A stretch of 64,000 nucleotides of DNA from contig SUGL01000028.1 of NCBI GenBank assembly GCA_004963905.1, positions 22,204 to 86,203 of the forward strand, written 5' to 3'. The notes beneath the pieces are model-generated. The model was not told the origin of the DNA. It worked only from the letters and a program-made list of their open reading frames with translations, and did not search any database. Positions 8,302-17,909 of the stretch are shown here, in pieces; position 1 is the stretch's first letter, and each line of letters starts with the position of its first letter. This DNA comes from Mesorhizobium sp. Its GTDB lineage: Bacteria > Pseudomonadota > Alphaproteobacteria > Rhizobiales > Rhizobiaceae. The position numbers were made by a program, and so were the translations under genes.

Positions 8302-8328
8302 CTAGCACTCGTGTGAAGCGAGTGCCAA
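8302..8328 (+). promoter_or_regulatory. CIRCE operator (HrcA binding site)
   Basis: The arms CTAGCACTC and GAGTGCCAA are separated by nine bases, matching the CIRCE consensus TTAGCACTC-N9-GAGTGCTAA except at the outer positions. It precedes groES by about 145 bases, so HrcA repression of groESL is expected. hrcA itself is not in the window. Confidence 0.93.
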
Positions 8329-8345
8329 AAAATTTTTCGCGGCCT

Positions 8346-8373
8346 CTTGAAACCGACAAGCGCAAAACCAAAT
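8346..8373 (+). promoter_or_regulatory. RpoH-like promoter of groESL
   Basis: CTTGAA, a 16-base spacer, then CCAAAT. It lies just downstream of the CIRCE element and about 100 bases before groES. Together they suggest dual control by HrcA and sigma-32. Confidence 0.55.
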
Positions 8374-8473
8374 CCACATGCGCGATGCCGAAAGGATCGC
8401 GAGCCCCGCTCCGGTCCTTCCGGTCCGGAGTGGTGGAACCTCTCAAAATCTGTTTGTCCCGAAGGAGAACGAT

Positions 8474-8788
8474 ATGAAGTTCCATCCATTGCATGACCGT
8501 GTTCTGGTCCGCCGCATCGAGGCCGAGGAGAAGACGGCCGGCGGCATCATCATCCCCGACACAGCCAAGGAAAAACCGCAGCAAGGCGAAATCATCGCCG
8601 CCGGTCCGGGCGCTCGCGACGAGAGCGGCAAACTGATCCCTCTCGACGTCAAAGTCGGCGACCGCATCCTGTTCGGCAAATGGTCCGGCACCGAGATCAA
8701 ACTCAACGGCGAAGACCTGCTCATCATGAAGGAAAGCGACGTGATGGGCGTGATCGAGCAGCCATCCGCACTCGAAAAAGCGGCCTGA
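8474..8788 (+). CDS. groES: Co-chaperonin GroES
   Basis: The 104-residue heptameric lid of the GroEL chaperonin. N-terminal [20 protein letters not shown] and the mobile loop [18 protein letters not shown] that binds GroEL are intact, and the [15 protein letters not shown] strand is conserved. The ATG at 8474 follows AAGGAG at seven bases. It is 53 bases from groEL on the same strand and forms the classic operon under CIRCE. Confidence 0.98.
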   Translation: MKFHPLHDRVLVRRIEAEEKTAGGIIIPDTAKEKPQQGEIIAAGPGARDESGKLIPLDVKVGDRILFGKWSGTEIKLNGEDLLIMKESDVMGVIEQPSALEKAA

Positions 8789-8829
8789 GCCGGCCCAACT
8801 CGATCCGGTCAATGAAAGCTACCTGCTGA

Positions 8830-10470
<1,641 letters not shown>

Positions 10471-10483
10471 GACGCTGACCAAA

Positions 10484-10510
10484 GGCCCGCTCCCGGTTTC
10501 GGAGCGGGCC
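10484..10510 (+). terminator. Hairpin after groEL
   Basis: A perfect 10-bp stem GGCCCGCTCC/GGAGCGGGCC with a 7-base loop starts 13 bases after the groEL stop. No T-run follows, so it may act as an RNA-stabilising hairpin or an attenuator between groEL and the next gene. Confidence 0.6.
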
Positions 10511-10534
10511 TCCTACGAGAGATGGGAGGCCATC

Positions 10535-10747
10535 ATGGATGTGGTAAGCGGTGCCGGCCCGGTTCCGGCGCCGGCACATGAGCCGAGCGAGTTCCTAGCC
10601 TATGAGGCTGAGTGCCGAAACGCGCTGCAGCCGCTGCTCGCGGGAGTGCTCGACGCGGCCGAAGCCGCCGGCTGGAGGCGCCGAACCGCCGCCTCGACGC
10701 TGATGTTCCTGGCAGCGCAGCAGGTGTCGGAAACGGCCAAGGGCTGA
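10535..10747 (+). CDS. Small hypothetical protein downstream of groEL
   Basis: A 70-residue acidic helical protein containing EFLAYEAECRNALQPLLAGV and AEAAGWRRRTAASTLMFLAA. No known motif. The ATG at 10535 follows GGGAGGC. It starts 64 bases after groEL, past the hairpin, and is followed by a perfect terminator-like dyad, so it may be read through from groESL or have its own transcript. Confidence 0.55.
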   Translation: MDVVSGAGPVPAPAHEPSEFLAYEAECRNALQPLLAGVLDAAEAAGWRRRTAASTLMFLAAQQVSETAKG

Positions 10748-10757
10748 ACCGAAAGCT

Positions 10758-10782
10758 GGACCTCGCCTGCCAGGCGAGGTCC
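10758..10782 (+). terminator. Perfect inverted repeat, likely terminator
   Basis: GGACCTCGCCTG and CAGGCGAGGTCC form a perfect 12-bp stem around a single base, 10 bases after the preceding stop. TTGAG follows with no long T-run. Confidence 0.65.
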
Positions 10783-10845
10783 TTGAGTCCAACCGCGCTG
10801 CATCGACGAACCGCATTCGATGCAGGCATACTGAATGAGGGTCAC

Positions 10846-11256
10846 GTGATTGCGGGGCGTTTGCGAGAATGCATGAAGGTGCTGAGGTGGGAAGCAGCCG
10901 ACCTGGCTGAGGAGCTCGGTCATCCCTCGACCGATGTGGCGCGATGGCTGGATGGTCGCGCCCGGGTACCACTTGCCGTTGCCGCCTGGATCGAGGCGTT
11001 GGTCAAGGCCCACAAGGCGCTGCCGCCGCCAGGCCCGAGCCAGGCCGAAGTGACGGCGCCGACCAGTTCGGCCGAACCCGTGGCCCGCCCCGAGGCCGTT
11101 CCGGCAGCAGCCCCCGCGATCAGGCTTCCGGAGCCGCGCGGCATTGTCCTGCGCACACCTTACCCGCGTCGCCAGGCGCTTGCCGGTGGCCCCCGCCCCG
11201 ATCCGATGGCCGCGCAACCGAACGGAGCTTCAGACCATGGAACACGACCACTTTGA
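10846..11256 (+). CDS. Small XRE-like helix-turn-helix protein
   Basis: A 136-residue protein. Residues 3-50 (GRLRECMKVLRWEAADLAEE, then LGHPSTDVARWLDGRARVPL) look like the helix-turn-helix of XRE/Cro-type regulators, followed by a Pro/Ala-rich tail. I chose GTG at 10846, which follows GAGGG at five bases; ATG at 10873 is the alternative. Its last 20 bases overlap the next gene. It may regulate the adjacent DUF982/htpG genes, but that is a guess from position. Confidence 0.55.
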   Translation: MIAGRLRECMKVLRWEAADLAEELGHPSTDVARWLDGRARVPLAVAAWIEALVKAHKALPPPGPSQAEVTAPTSSAEPVARPEAVPAAAPAIRLPEPRGIVLRTPYPRRQALAGGPRPDPMAAQPNGASDHGTRPL

Positions 11257-11542
11257 AGAACCCGTGACCATTCTCGTCGGCATGGGCTTGCCGGTGAGGC
11301 TCGAAACGGTGATGGAGGCCTATGCCCTGCTTCAGGACTGGCCGGCGGCGAACAGGAGCTGCGCGCATGAGATCGCGCTCAACGCCTGCAAGGCCGGCAT
11401 TGCCGGGGAGGTCGACGCGGAAACGGTCAGGGCAACCCTTGTTGCCTTCGCCCGCCGCCACGATATTCTGGTGCCGGACATGGTTTCGCAGGCGCCGGCG
11501 GCACTGGCGGGCGGCACCTCAGTTCAAACAAGCAGTGGCTGA
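11237..11542 (+). CDS. DUF982 protein (copy 2)
   Basis: A 101-residue DUF982 protein: FEEPVTILVGMGLPVRLETV then EAYALLQDWP, AHEIALNACKAGIAGEVDAE and AFARRHDILVPD. It conserves the EA..L..WP core but lacks the second Trp and Arg residues of copies 1 and 4, so it belongs to another subgroup. It overlaps the preceding HTH gene by 20 bases in another frame and ends 61 bases before htpG, which suggests a transcript leading into htpG. Confidence 0.75.
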   Translation: MEHDHFEEPVTILVGMGLPVRLETVMEAYALLQDWPAANRSCAHEIALNACKAGIAGEVDAETVRATLVAFARRHDILVPDMVSQAPAALAGGTSVQTSSG

Positions 11543-11603
11543 AACATTTACGACCCGGCGCGCGCTGGCGCGGCGGATAGAAAGACTAGCGCAGGAATTC
11601 TGA

Positions 11604-13496
11604 ATGACGACGGATACGAAAACGACGGAAACCAGGACATTTGAGGCCGACGTCTCGCGGCTGCTGCACATGATGGTGCATTCGGTCTATTCGGACCGGG
11701 ACGTCTTCCTGCGCGAGCTGATCTCCAACGGCGCCGACGCCTGCGAGAAGCTGCGCTTCGAGGCGATCACCCGTCCCGAGCTGCTGGGCGAGGACGCAAA
11801 GCCGCGCATCACCATTTCCGCCGACCCTGACAAGAAGCAGCTTGCCGTCGAGGACAACGGCATCGGCATGGGCCGCGACGAGATGGCCGAGGCGCTGGGC
11901 ACGATCGCCCGCTCCGGCACGCGCGCCTTCATCGAGCGCGTCGAGGCCGGAAAGGCGAGCGAAGACTCGGCACTCATCGGCCAGTTCGGCGTCGGCTTCT
12001 ACTCGGTCTTCATGGTGGCAGATCATGTCGACGTCCTCAGCCGGCAGGCCGGCAGCGAAGAAGCCTGGCGCTGGTCGTCCGACGGCAAGGGCACCTATGA
12101 GATCGCTTCCGTGCCGCTTGCCGCGGCGCCGAAACGCGGCACGCGCGTCGTGCTGCACCTGATGGAGGATGCTACCTCCTACACCACGCCCTACCGGCTC
12201 GAAGGGCTGGCCAAGTCGCACTCCGGCCATGTGCCGGTGCCGATCGCGCTTGTCGAGAAGCCGGGCGCCGAGCCGCGCGACATCGCCGACGGCACGGCGC
12301 TGTGGGTCAGGCAAAAGAGCGAGATCAAGCCCGAGGAATACACCGACTTCTACCGCAGCGTCGCCGGCCAGTATGACGAGCCGGCCGCCACCATCCATTT
12401 CCGCGCCGAAGGCCGGCAGGAATACAGCGTGCTCGCCTTCGTGCCCGGCTCGCGTCCGTTCGACCTGTTCGATCAGGACCGCAAGGGCCGCATGAAGCTC
12501 TATGTGCGGCGCGTCTTCATCACCGACGATGCCGATGTCCTGCCGCGCTACCTGCGCTTCGTGCGCGGCCTGGTCGATTCCGCCGACCTGCCGCTCAACG
12601 TCTCGCGCGAGATGATCCAGGAAAGCCCGCTGCTCGCAGCGATCCGCAAGGGCGTGACCAACCGCGTGCTCGGCGACCTCGCCAAAACAGCCGACAACGA
12701 TGCCGAGGCTTATGCCAAGATCTGGGAGAATTTCGGCGTCGTGCTCAAGGAAGGGCTCTACGAGGATTACGAGCGGCGCGAGCAACTGCTCAAGCTCGCC
12801 CGCTTCCGCTCGACGGCCTCCGGTGACGCGTTGCGCAGCCTGGCCGACTATGTCGCGGCGATGAAGGAAGGGCAGAAGGCGATCTTCTTCATGGCTGGCG
12901 ACGACCGCGCCCGGCTGGAGGCCTCGCCGCAGCTCGAAGGGTTCCGGGCGCGCGGCATCGAAGTACTGCTTTTGACTGATCCGGTCGACAGTTTCTGGAC
13001 GACGATGGCGCCGGAATTCGACGGCAAGCCGTTGAAGTCGGTGACGCAGGGCGCCGCCGATCTTTCGGAGATTCCGCTGCTCGACACCGGTTCAAAGCCG
13101 GATGCCGAAATCCCGTCCGAAATCGCGACCTTCCTGGCTTTCGTGAAGACGGCGCTGGGAGACGAGGTCTCGGATGTGAAGGCCTCCGACCGGCTCACCG
13201 AAAGCGCGGTCTGCCTGGTCGCGCCCGAGCATGGTCCCGACCGCCAGTTCGAGCGGCTGCTCAACGCCGCCGGCCGCCTCGACAAGGCGGCCAAGCCGAT
13301 CCTCGAGATCAACCCGCGGCACGAGCGGGTCGCAGCGCTGGCGAAGCTCGGCGTCGAGGAGCGGAGCTTCAAGGAGGATGCGGCGCATCTGCTCTACGAC
13401 GAGGCGCGTGTGCTCGACGGCGACAAGCCGGCCGACGCCAAGGCGTTCTCGGCGCGGCTTGCGAGGCTGATCGAGCGCGGGTTGGCGAAAGGGTGA
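11604..13496 (+). CDS. htpG: Hsp90 chaperone HtpG
   Basis: Bacterial Hsp90 of 630 residues, an ATP-driven homodimeric cytoplasmic chaperone. The GHKL ATP site shows LISNGADACEKLRFEA, VEDNGIGMGRDEMAEALGTI and LIGQFGVGFYSVFMVADH. The middle domain has the catalytic-loop type DLPLNVSREMIQES, and the C-terminal dimerisation region ends at LARLIERGLAKG. Length agrees with E. coli HtpG (624). Start ATG at 11604. It closes the heat-shock island. Confidence 0.97.
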   Translation: MTTDTKTTETRTFEADVSRLLHMMVHSVYSDRDVFLRELISNGADACEKLRFEAITRPELLGEDAKPRITISADPDKKQLAVEDNGIGMGRDEMAEALGTIARSGTRAFIERVEAGKASEDSALIGQFGVGFYSVFMVADHVDVLSRQAGSEEAWRWSSDGKGTYEIASVPLAAAPKRGTRVVLHLMEDATSYTTPYRLEGLAKSHSGHVPVPIALVEKPGAEPRDIADGTALWVRQKSEIKPEEYTDFYRSVAGQYDEPAATIHFRAEGRQEYSVLAFVPGSRPFDLFDQDRKGRMKLYVRRVFITDDADVLPRYLRFVRGLVDSADLPLNVSREMIQESPLLAAIRKGVTNRVLGDLAKTADNDAEAYAKIWENFGVVLKEGLYEDYERREQLLKLARFRSTASGDALRSLADYVAAMKEGQKAIFFMAGDDRARLEASPQLEGFRARGIEVLLLTDPVDSFWTTMAPEFDGKPLKSVTQGAADLSEIPLLDTGSKPDAEIPSEIATFLAFVKTALGDEVSDVKASDRLTESAVCLVAPEHGPDRQFERLLNAAGRLDKAAKPILEINPRHERVAALAKLGVEERSFKEDAAHLLYDEARVLDGDKPADAKAFSARLARLIERGLAKG

Positions 13497-13540
13497 TTGG
13501 CGCGCTGGCGATAGCCAGTAGAGAGACGCGCAGCCCTTGT

Positions 13541-13702
13541 CTTCGTCATCCTAGGGCGGAGCAAGGAGCGGAGCGACGAGCGCAGACCCTAGGATCCATG
13601 CCGTGACGCTAAGGCGTTGCAGGGGTTGCAGAATTCTGCGCCGATGCACTCTTCGGCAGAGGTCACGGCATGGATCCTCGGGTCAAGCCCGAGGATGACG
13701 AC
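13541..13702. repeat. Long inverted repeat, family C (copy 1)
   Basis: The outer left arm starts CGTCATCCTAGGGCGGAGC and runs through AGACCCTAGGATCCATGCCG; the right arm has CACGGCATGGATCCTCGGG and ends GAGGATGACGA. The family recurs at 27020-27212 and partly at 59771. It fills the gap after htpG. Confidence 0.75.
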
Positions 13703-13752
13703 CGGAGGGTGTCGGCCCGCAGCGGAGGCGGTCTCGCCCCTAAGCCCGTTTC

Positions 13753-15375
13753 CTACCCTCTCAACCCCGGTGCCTCCTGCCCGGTTCTCGCGACATATTC
13801 GGTATAGCCGCCGCCATAGGTGTGGATGCCGTCGGGCGTGAGCTCCAGCACGCGGTTCGACAGCGCGGCCAGGAAATGGCGGTCGTGCGAGACGAAGAGC
13901 ATGGTGCCTTCATATTGCGCCAGCGCCTCGATCAGCATCTGCTTGGTCGCCATGTCGAGGTGGTTGGTCGGCTCGTCGAGCACCAGGAGGTTCGGCGGAT
14001 CGAACAGCATCAGCGCCATCACCAGCCTGGCCTTCTCGCCGCCCGACAGCACGCGGCATTTCTTCTCGATCTCGTCGCCGGAAAAGCCGAAGCAGCCGGC
14101 AAGCGCCCGCAGCGGCGCCTGGCCTGCCTGCGGGAAATTATCTTCCAGCGTCTGGAAGACGGTGCGCTCGCCGTCGAGCAGCTCCATGGCGTGCTGGGCG
14201 AAGTAGCCCATCTTGACGCTCGGGCCGCGCGCGACGGTGCCCTCGTCAGGCTCGGAAGCGCCGGCGACCAGCTTGAGCAGCGTCGACTTGCCGGCGCCGT
14301 TGACGCCCATCACGCACCAGCGCTCGCGGCGGCGGATCTGGAAGTCGAGGCCGGCATAGATCGAGCGGCTGCCATAGCTCTTGTGGATGTTCTTCAGCGT
14401 CGCCACGTCCTCGCCGCAGCGCGGCGCCGGCTGGAACTCGAAGGCGACCGTCTGGCGGCGCTTCGGCGGCTCGACGCGGTCGATCTTGTCGAGCTTCTTG
14501 ACCCGGCTCTGCACCTGCGCGGCATGCGAGGCGCGCGCCTTGAAGCGCTCGATGAAGGCGATCTCCTTGGCGAGCATCGCCTGCTGGCGCTCGAACTGCG
14601 CTTGCAGTTGCTTGTCGGCCAGCGCCCGCTGCTCCTGGTAGAATTCGTAATTGCCGGAATAGGAGGTGAGCGCGCCGGCATCGATCTCGATCACCTTGGA
14701 GACGATGCGGTTCATGAACTCGCGGTCGTGCGAGGTCATCAGCAGCGCGCCGTCGTAGTCTTTCAGGAATTTCTCCAGCCAGATCAGGCTTTCGATGTCG
14801 AGATGGTTGCTCGGTTCGTCGAGCAGCATGACGTCGGGCCGCATCAAGAGGATGCGGGCAAGCGCGACGCGCATCTTCCAGCCGCCGGAAAGCTTTGCGA
14901 CGTCGCCGTCCATCATCTCCTGGGAGAAGCCGAGGCCGTCGAGCACCTCGCGGGCGCGGCCGTCCAGCGCATAGCCGTCGAGCTCCTCGAAGCGGTGCTG
15001 CAACTCGCCATAGCGCTCGATGATTTGATCCATCTCGTCGGCGCGGTCGGGATCGCCCATGGCGTGCTCGAGCTCGCGCATCTCGGCGGCCACCGCGCTC
15101 ACCGGACCGGCGCCTTCCATCACCTCGGCGACGGCGCTCATGCCACCCATGTCGCCGACATCCTGGCTGAAATAGCCGATGGTGACGCCGCGATCGACCG
15201 AGACCTGGCCTTCGTCGGGCTGCTCCTCACCGATGATCATGCGGAACAGCGTCGTCTTGCCGGCGCCGTTCGGGCCGACGAGGCCGATCTTCTCACCCTT
15301 CTGCAAGGCGGCCGAGGCTTCGATGAAGACGATCTGGCGGCCGTTCTGCTTGCCGATGTTTTCGAGACGGATCAT
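13753..15375 (-). CDS. ABC-F family ATP-binding protein
   Basis: A 540-residue soluble protein with two fused ABC ATPase domains and no membrane segments, the hallmark of ABC-F ribosome-associated factors. Domain 1 has GPNGAGKTTLF near residue 36, LSGGWKMRVALARILLMRPD and LLDEPSNHLD. Domain 2 has GVNGAGKSTLLK, LSGGEKARLVMALMLFDPPN and LVLDEPTNHLDM. The linker between them is basic and coiled-coil (KQLQAQFERQQAMLAKEIAF). The ATG at 15375 begins MIRLENIGKQ; the frame stays open upstream into repeat sequence, which is not coding. It is nearest to YbiT/Uup-like members; EttA and antibiotic-protection types cannot be separated by eye. Confidence 0.92.
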   Translation of the reverse strand: MIRLENIGKQNGRQIVFIEASAALQKGEKIGLVGPNGAGKTTLFRMIIGEEQPDEGQVSVDRGVTIGYFSQDVGDMGGMSAVAEVMEGAGPVSAVAAEMRELEHAMGDPDRADEMDQIIERYGELQHRFEELDGYALDGRAREVLDGLGFSQEMMDGDVAKLSGGWKMRVALARILLMRPDVMLLDEPSNHLDIESLIWLEKFLKDYDGALLMTSHDREFMNRIVSKVIEIDAGALTSYSGNYEFYQEQRALADKQLQAQFERQQAMLAKEIAFIERFKARASHAAQVQSRVKKLDKIDRVEPPKRRQTVAFEFQPAPRCGEDVATLKNIHKSYGSRSIYAGLDFQIRRRERWCVMGVNGAGKSTLLKLVAGASEPDEGTVARGPSVKMGYFAQHAMELLDGERTVFQTLEDNFPQAGQAPLRALAGCFGFSGDEIEKKCRVLSGGEKARLVMALMLFDPPNLLVLDEPTNHLDMATKQMLIEALAQYEGTMLFVSHDRHFLAALSNRVLELTPDGIHTYGGGYTEYVARTGQEAPGLRG

Positions 15376-15500
15376 GGGGCGGTCCGGGTAAATGCGCTGG
15401 GGTGGCGGGATTTGCCCGGGCGTGTACGCGAATGAAGGTGCGAGGGGAAGAGGAAGAAGCGCCGCAGAGCGCTGAAGATTGGCGAAGGCCGGCGTGACGG

Positions 15501-15684
15501 CCGATCTCCCCCCTCGTGGGGGAGATGTCCGGCAGGACAGAGGGGGCGCCTCGCGCCAACGTTTCAACTCTGTCGCGCGTTCTTCCGCCAACTGTATGGC
15601 CGGGGTAAGGAATAAATCGAGCGCCGAGATCCTTCGCGCCCCCTCTGCCCTGCCGGGCATCTCCCCCACAAGGGGGGAGATCAG
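15501..15684. repeat. Paired palindromic repeat, family A (copy 2)
   Basis: Same inward arrangement as copy 1: a GATCTCCCCCCTCGTGGGGG unit on the left and a TGCCGGGCATCTCCCCCACA unit ending GGGGGGAGATC on the right, 85 bases apart. It lies between the ABC-F gene and the oxygenase gene. Confidence 0.85.
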
Positions 15685-15702
15685 CGGTTCCTTCGCCGCG
15701 CG

Positions 15703-16446
15703 TCACTTCGCATCGTGGAAGATAATCCCCACGGTATGCCGCTGCCCCGACCGCAATCTGCTCACCCCATGACGCAAATTCACCCGGTAATATCCCTTGG
15801 TGCCTTGCACCGGACGGTTGTGCACCGCAAAGATCACCGCGTCGCCGCGCTTCAACGGCACCACCTCGGCGCGGCTCTGCATGCGCGGGCGCTGTTCGGT
15901 GAGCACGAATTCGCCGCCTTCGAAATCCTCGCCGGGCTGCGACAAGAGGATCGCCACCTGCAGCGGAAAGGCGAGCGCGCCGTAGAGGTCCTGATGCAGG
16001 CAGTTGAAGTCGCCGGGGCCGTATTGCAGCAAAAGCGGCGTCGGCTTGGCCTGGCCCTCGTCGTGGCAGCGTTTCAGGAAGGCGGCGTGGTCGGCGGGGT
16101 AGCGAAGGGCCGCGCCCATCTTCTCGTTCCAGTCATTGGCGACGGTGGCCAGCCGCGGATAGAGCGCGGTGCGCAGGCCCTCGATCAGATCGGGAAGCGG
16201 ATAGCGGAAATAGCGGTACTCGCCCTTGCCGAAGCCGTGGCGCGCCATCGCCACATGGCTGCGGAAATGTTCTTCGTGCGGATAGAGCGCGGCGATTTCG
16301 GTGCATTCCTCGGGCGAGAGCAAGCCCGGCATGACGGTTGAGCCATTGGCGTTGAGCTCGGAGACCAGAGCGCGCCAGTCTTGCGTTGCGACGCGGGATT
16401 CGGCGGAGCGGCTGGCGCGCTTGGTGTTCAGGGAGTGGATGGTCAT
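15703..16446 (-). CDS. 2OG-Fe(II) oxygenase family protein
   Basis: A 247-residue cytoplasmic protein with the double-stranded beta-helix metal triad: HQD (in GDFNCLHQDLYGALAFPLQ) near residue 150 and a distal His near residue 225 (NLRHGVSRLRSGQRHTVGII), with a following Arg/His that would bind 2-oxoglutarate. GDAVIFAVHNRPVQG lies between. It resembles the family annotated as an oxygenase acting on damaged (alkylated) DNA (COG3826-type), from memory, but the substrate cannot be confirmed. Single gene between family A repeats. Confidence 0.75.
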   Translation of the reverse strand: MTIHSLNTKRASRSAESRVATQDWRALVSELNANGSTVMPGLLSPEECTEIAALYPHEEHFRSHVAMARHGFGKGEYRYFRYPLPDLIEGLRTALYPRLATVANDWNEKMGAALRYPADHAAFLKRCHDEGQAKPTPLLLQYGPGDFNCLHQDLYGALAFPLQVAILLSQPGEDFEGGEFVLTEQRPRMQSRAEVVPLKRGDAVIFAVHNRPVQGTKGYYRVNLRHGVSRLRSGQRHTVGIIFHDAK

Positions 16447-16545
16447 GGGTTGGCTCCGTCGCTTGGTTGTCCCGAAGATGGGGCGTGCGGCGGAAGCGGA
16501 CCACCCGTTTCATGACAAGGCGGGCGTGCGATCAATGGAGACGCC

Positions 16546-16716
16546 GGCGGGACAGCGCCCCCCTCTGTCCTGCCGGACATCTCCCCCACAAGGGGGGAGA
16601 TTGGCAGCCTTTGCGACGACGCCATTCCTGCAACGCTGGCGATTGGCGAAAGCCGACGCGATGGTCAATCTCCCCCCTCGTGGGGGAGATGTCCGGCAGG
16701 ACAGAGGGGGGGCGCG
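16546..16716. repeat. Composite palindromic repeat, family A (copy 3)
   Basis: Outward arrangement: the left unit begins GGCGGGACAGCGCCCCCCTC and the right unit ends CCGGCAGGACAGAGGGGGG. The 60-base core contains CAACGCTGGCGATTGGCGAA, also found in the copies at 23.4 and 24.8 kb. The whole resembles a non-autonomous palindromic element of about 170 bases. Confidence 0.85.
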
Positions 16717-16729
16717 AAGGAACTCGGCC

Positions 16730-17263
16730 TCAGCCCTGTGCTTTCCGCCGATACCCCTCCAGCTCCGGATCGAGATCCACCTTCACCGCATTGGTGAACA
16801 CGCAGGTCGCCACCATGATGCCGGCGAAGGCGACGAGGTTGACGAGCAGCGTCTCGTCATAGCGCGCCTTGAGCGCGGCCCAGGTCTCGTCTGGAATGGC
16901 ATTGGCGTCGGCGGCGACCGCCTTGCCAAAAGACATCAGCAGCGCCTCGTCGGCGGTCGGCTCGATCGCCTCGGGATCGAGGCCGCTGTCGATCAGCGCG
17001 CGGCGGAAGAAGGTGACCGGAACCTCGGCGCGCATCGTCTCGGCGATCGCCTTTGAGAACAGCCATATCGCACGGTCGTCGAGCACGGGCCTGAGCAGGT
17101 CGCGCAGCGTGAACCACTCGGCGTAGATTCGATGCGCGGCCGGCGAATTGAGCAGGATGCGCTTCATGTTGGTCATGCGGCCGCGCAGCGCGAGCTCGCG
17201 GTCATGCTCGGCGCGGATTTCGGCCGAAGCGGTTGCGTAGTCGATCGAGGACAGATGCGCCAT
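16730..17263 (-). CDS. Carboxymuconolactone decarboxylase-family (AhpD-like) protein
   Basis: A 177-residue all-helical protein whose pattern (RMTNMKRILLNSPAAHRIYA, LDDRAIWLFSKAIAETMRAE, VAFAGIMVATCVFTNAVKVD) fits CMD/AhpD-like proteins. The usual CxxC peroxidatic motif is absent; only one Cys is seen near the C-terminus (ATCVFTN), so alkyl-hydroperoxide reduction by the classic mechanism is doubtful. A GTG at 17272 would overlap the stop of the OsmC gene as GTGA; I prefer the ATG at 17263. It is co-directional with the OsmC gene, suggesting a redox-related pair. Confidence 0.65.
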   Translation of the reverse strand: MAHLSSIDYATASAEIRAEHDRELALRGRMTNMKRILLNSPAAHRIYAEWFTLRDLLRPVLDDRAIWLFSKAIAETMRAEVPVTFFRRALIDSGLDPEAIEPTADEALLMSFGKAVAADANAIPDETWAALKARYDETLLVNLVAFAGIMVATCVFTNAVKVDLDPELEGYRRKAQG

Positions 17264-17268
17264 CGCCC

Positions 17269-17691
17269 TCACCCGAGCGTCGCGTGAAGCGCCGGCGCGC
17301 CGCGCAGCGTGTTGGAGACGGTGCAGATGTCTTCTGCATCCTCGACGATGCGCTGTTTGGTCGCTGCGTCGAGATCGCCGGCGATCTCCAACTTGATGGT
17401 GAACGTCTCGACCCGCGACGGCTCGTCCTTCGCCTTCTCGCCACCAACATCCGCCCTCACCTCGCCGAGCCGGTCGGCGACGCCCAGGCGGTTGGCGGCG
17501 ATGCGGGCGCTGAGCACCATGCAGGCAGCCAGGGAAGCGTAAAGCAGGTCAAGCGGGTTGAAGCCCGGCGCGCTTACCGCAGTCACCACATCGACCGCGC
17601 CACCGGTCGGTGTCGTGACGGCCGGCAGGCCGCCCGGCGGAAGGATGGCGGAAGCGCCGGTCGCACGGGTCCTGATCTTCAGCTCGCTCAT
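17269..17691 (-). CDS. OsmC family protein
   Basis: A 140-residue protein of the OsmC/Ohr fold, thiol-dependent peroxidases that detoxify organic hydroperoxides. FNPLDLLYASLAACMVLSAR carries the first conserved Cys in the central helix, and EDAEDICTVSNTLRGAPALH carries the second. RVETFTIKLEIAGDL is the C-terminal beta strand. It starts at ATG 17691 (MSELKIRTRA). It is immediately upstream of the CMD-like gene and essentially overlaps it, which points to co-transcription. Confidence 0.88.
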   Translation of the reverse strand: MSELKIRTRATGASAILPPGGLPAVTTPTGGAVDVVTAVSAPGFNPLDLLYASLAACMVLSARIAANRLGVADRLGEVRADVGGEKAKDEPSRVETFTIKLEIAGDLDAATKQRIVEDAEDICTVSNTLRGAPALHATLG

Positions 17692-17767
17692 CGAATGTCC
17701 TCGTCCGATATGAGGACCTTCAATAGCGGACAGGAATTCGTTGAGGCAATCGCGGAAGGCTGTTTCC

Positions 17768-17896
17768 TCGCCCCCGCGAAAGCGGGGGAGAGGTGGCCGC
17801 GAAGCGGCCGGAGCGGGGGCCTTCGTAGGGCGCTCCCCCTCTCCGTCTCGGCTTCGCCGAGCCACCTCTCCCCCACTTCGTGGGGGCGAGGAAACT
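17768..17896. repeat. Long inverted repeat, family D
   Basis: Arms CCTCGCCCCCGCGAAAGCGG and CACTTCGTGGGGGCGAGG, with internal GGAGAGGTGGC and GCCACCTCTCC arms, form a large imperfect stem. Only one copy is present in the window. Confidence 0.65.
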
Positions 17897-17909
17897 CAAC
17901 TCAGACACG

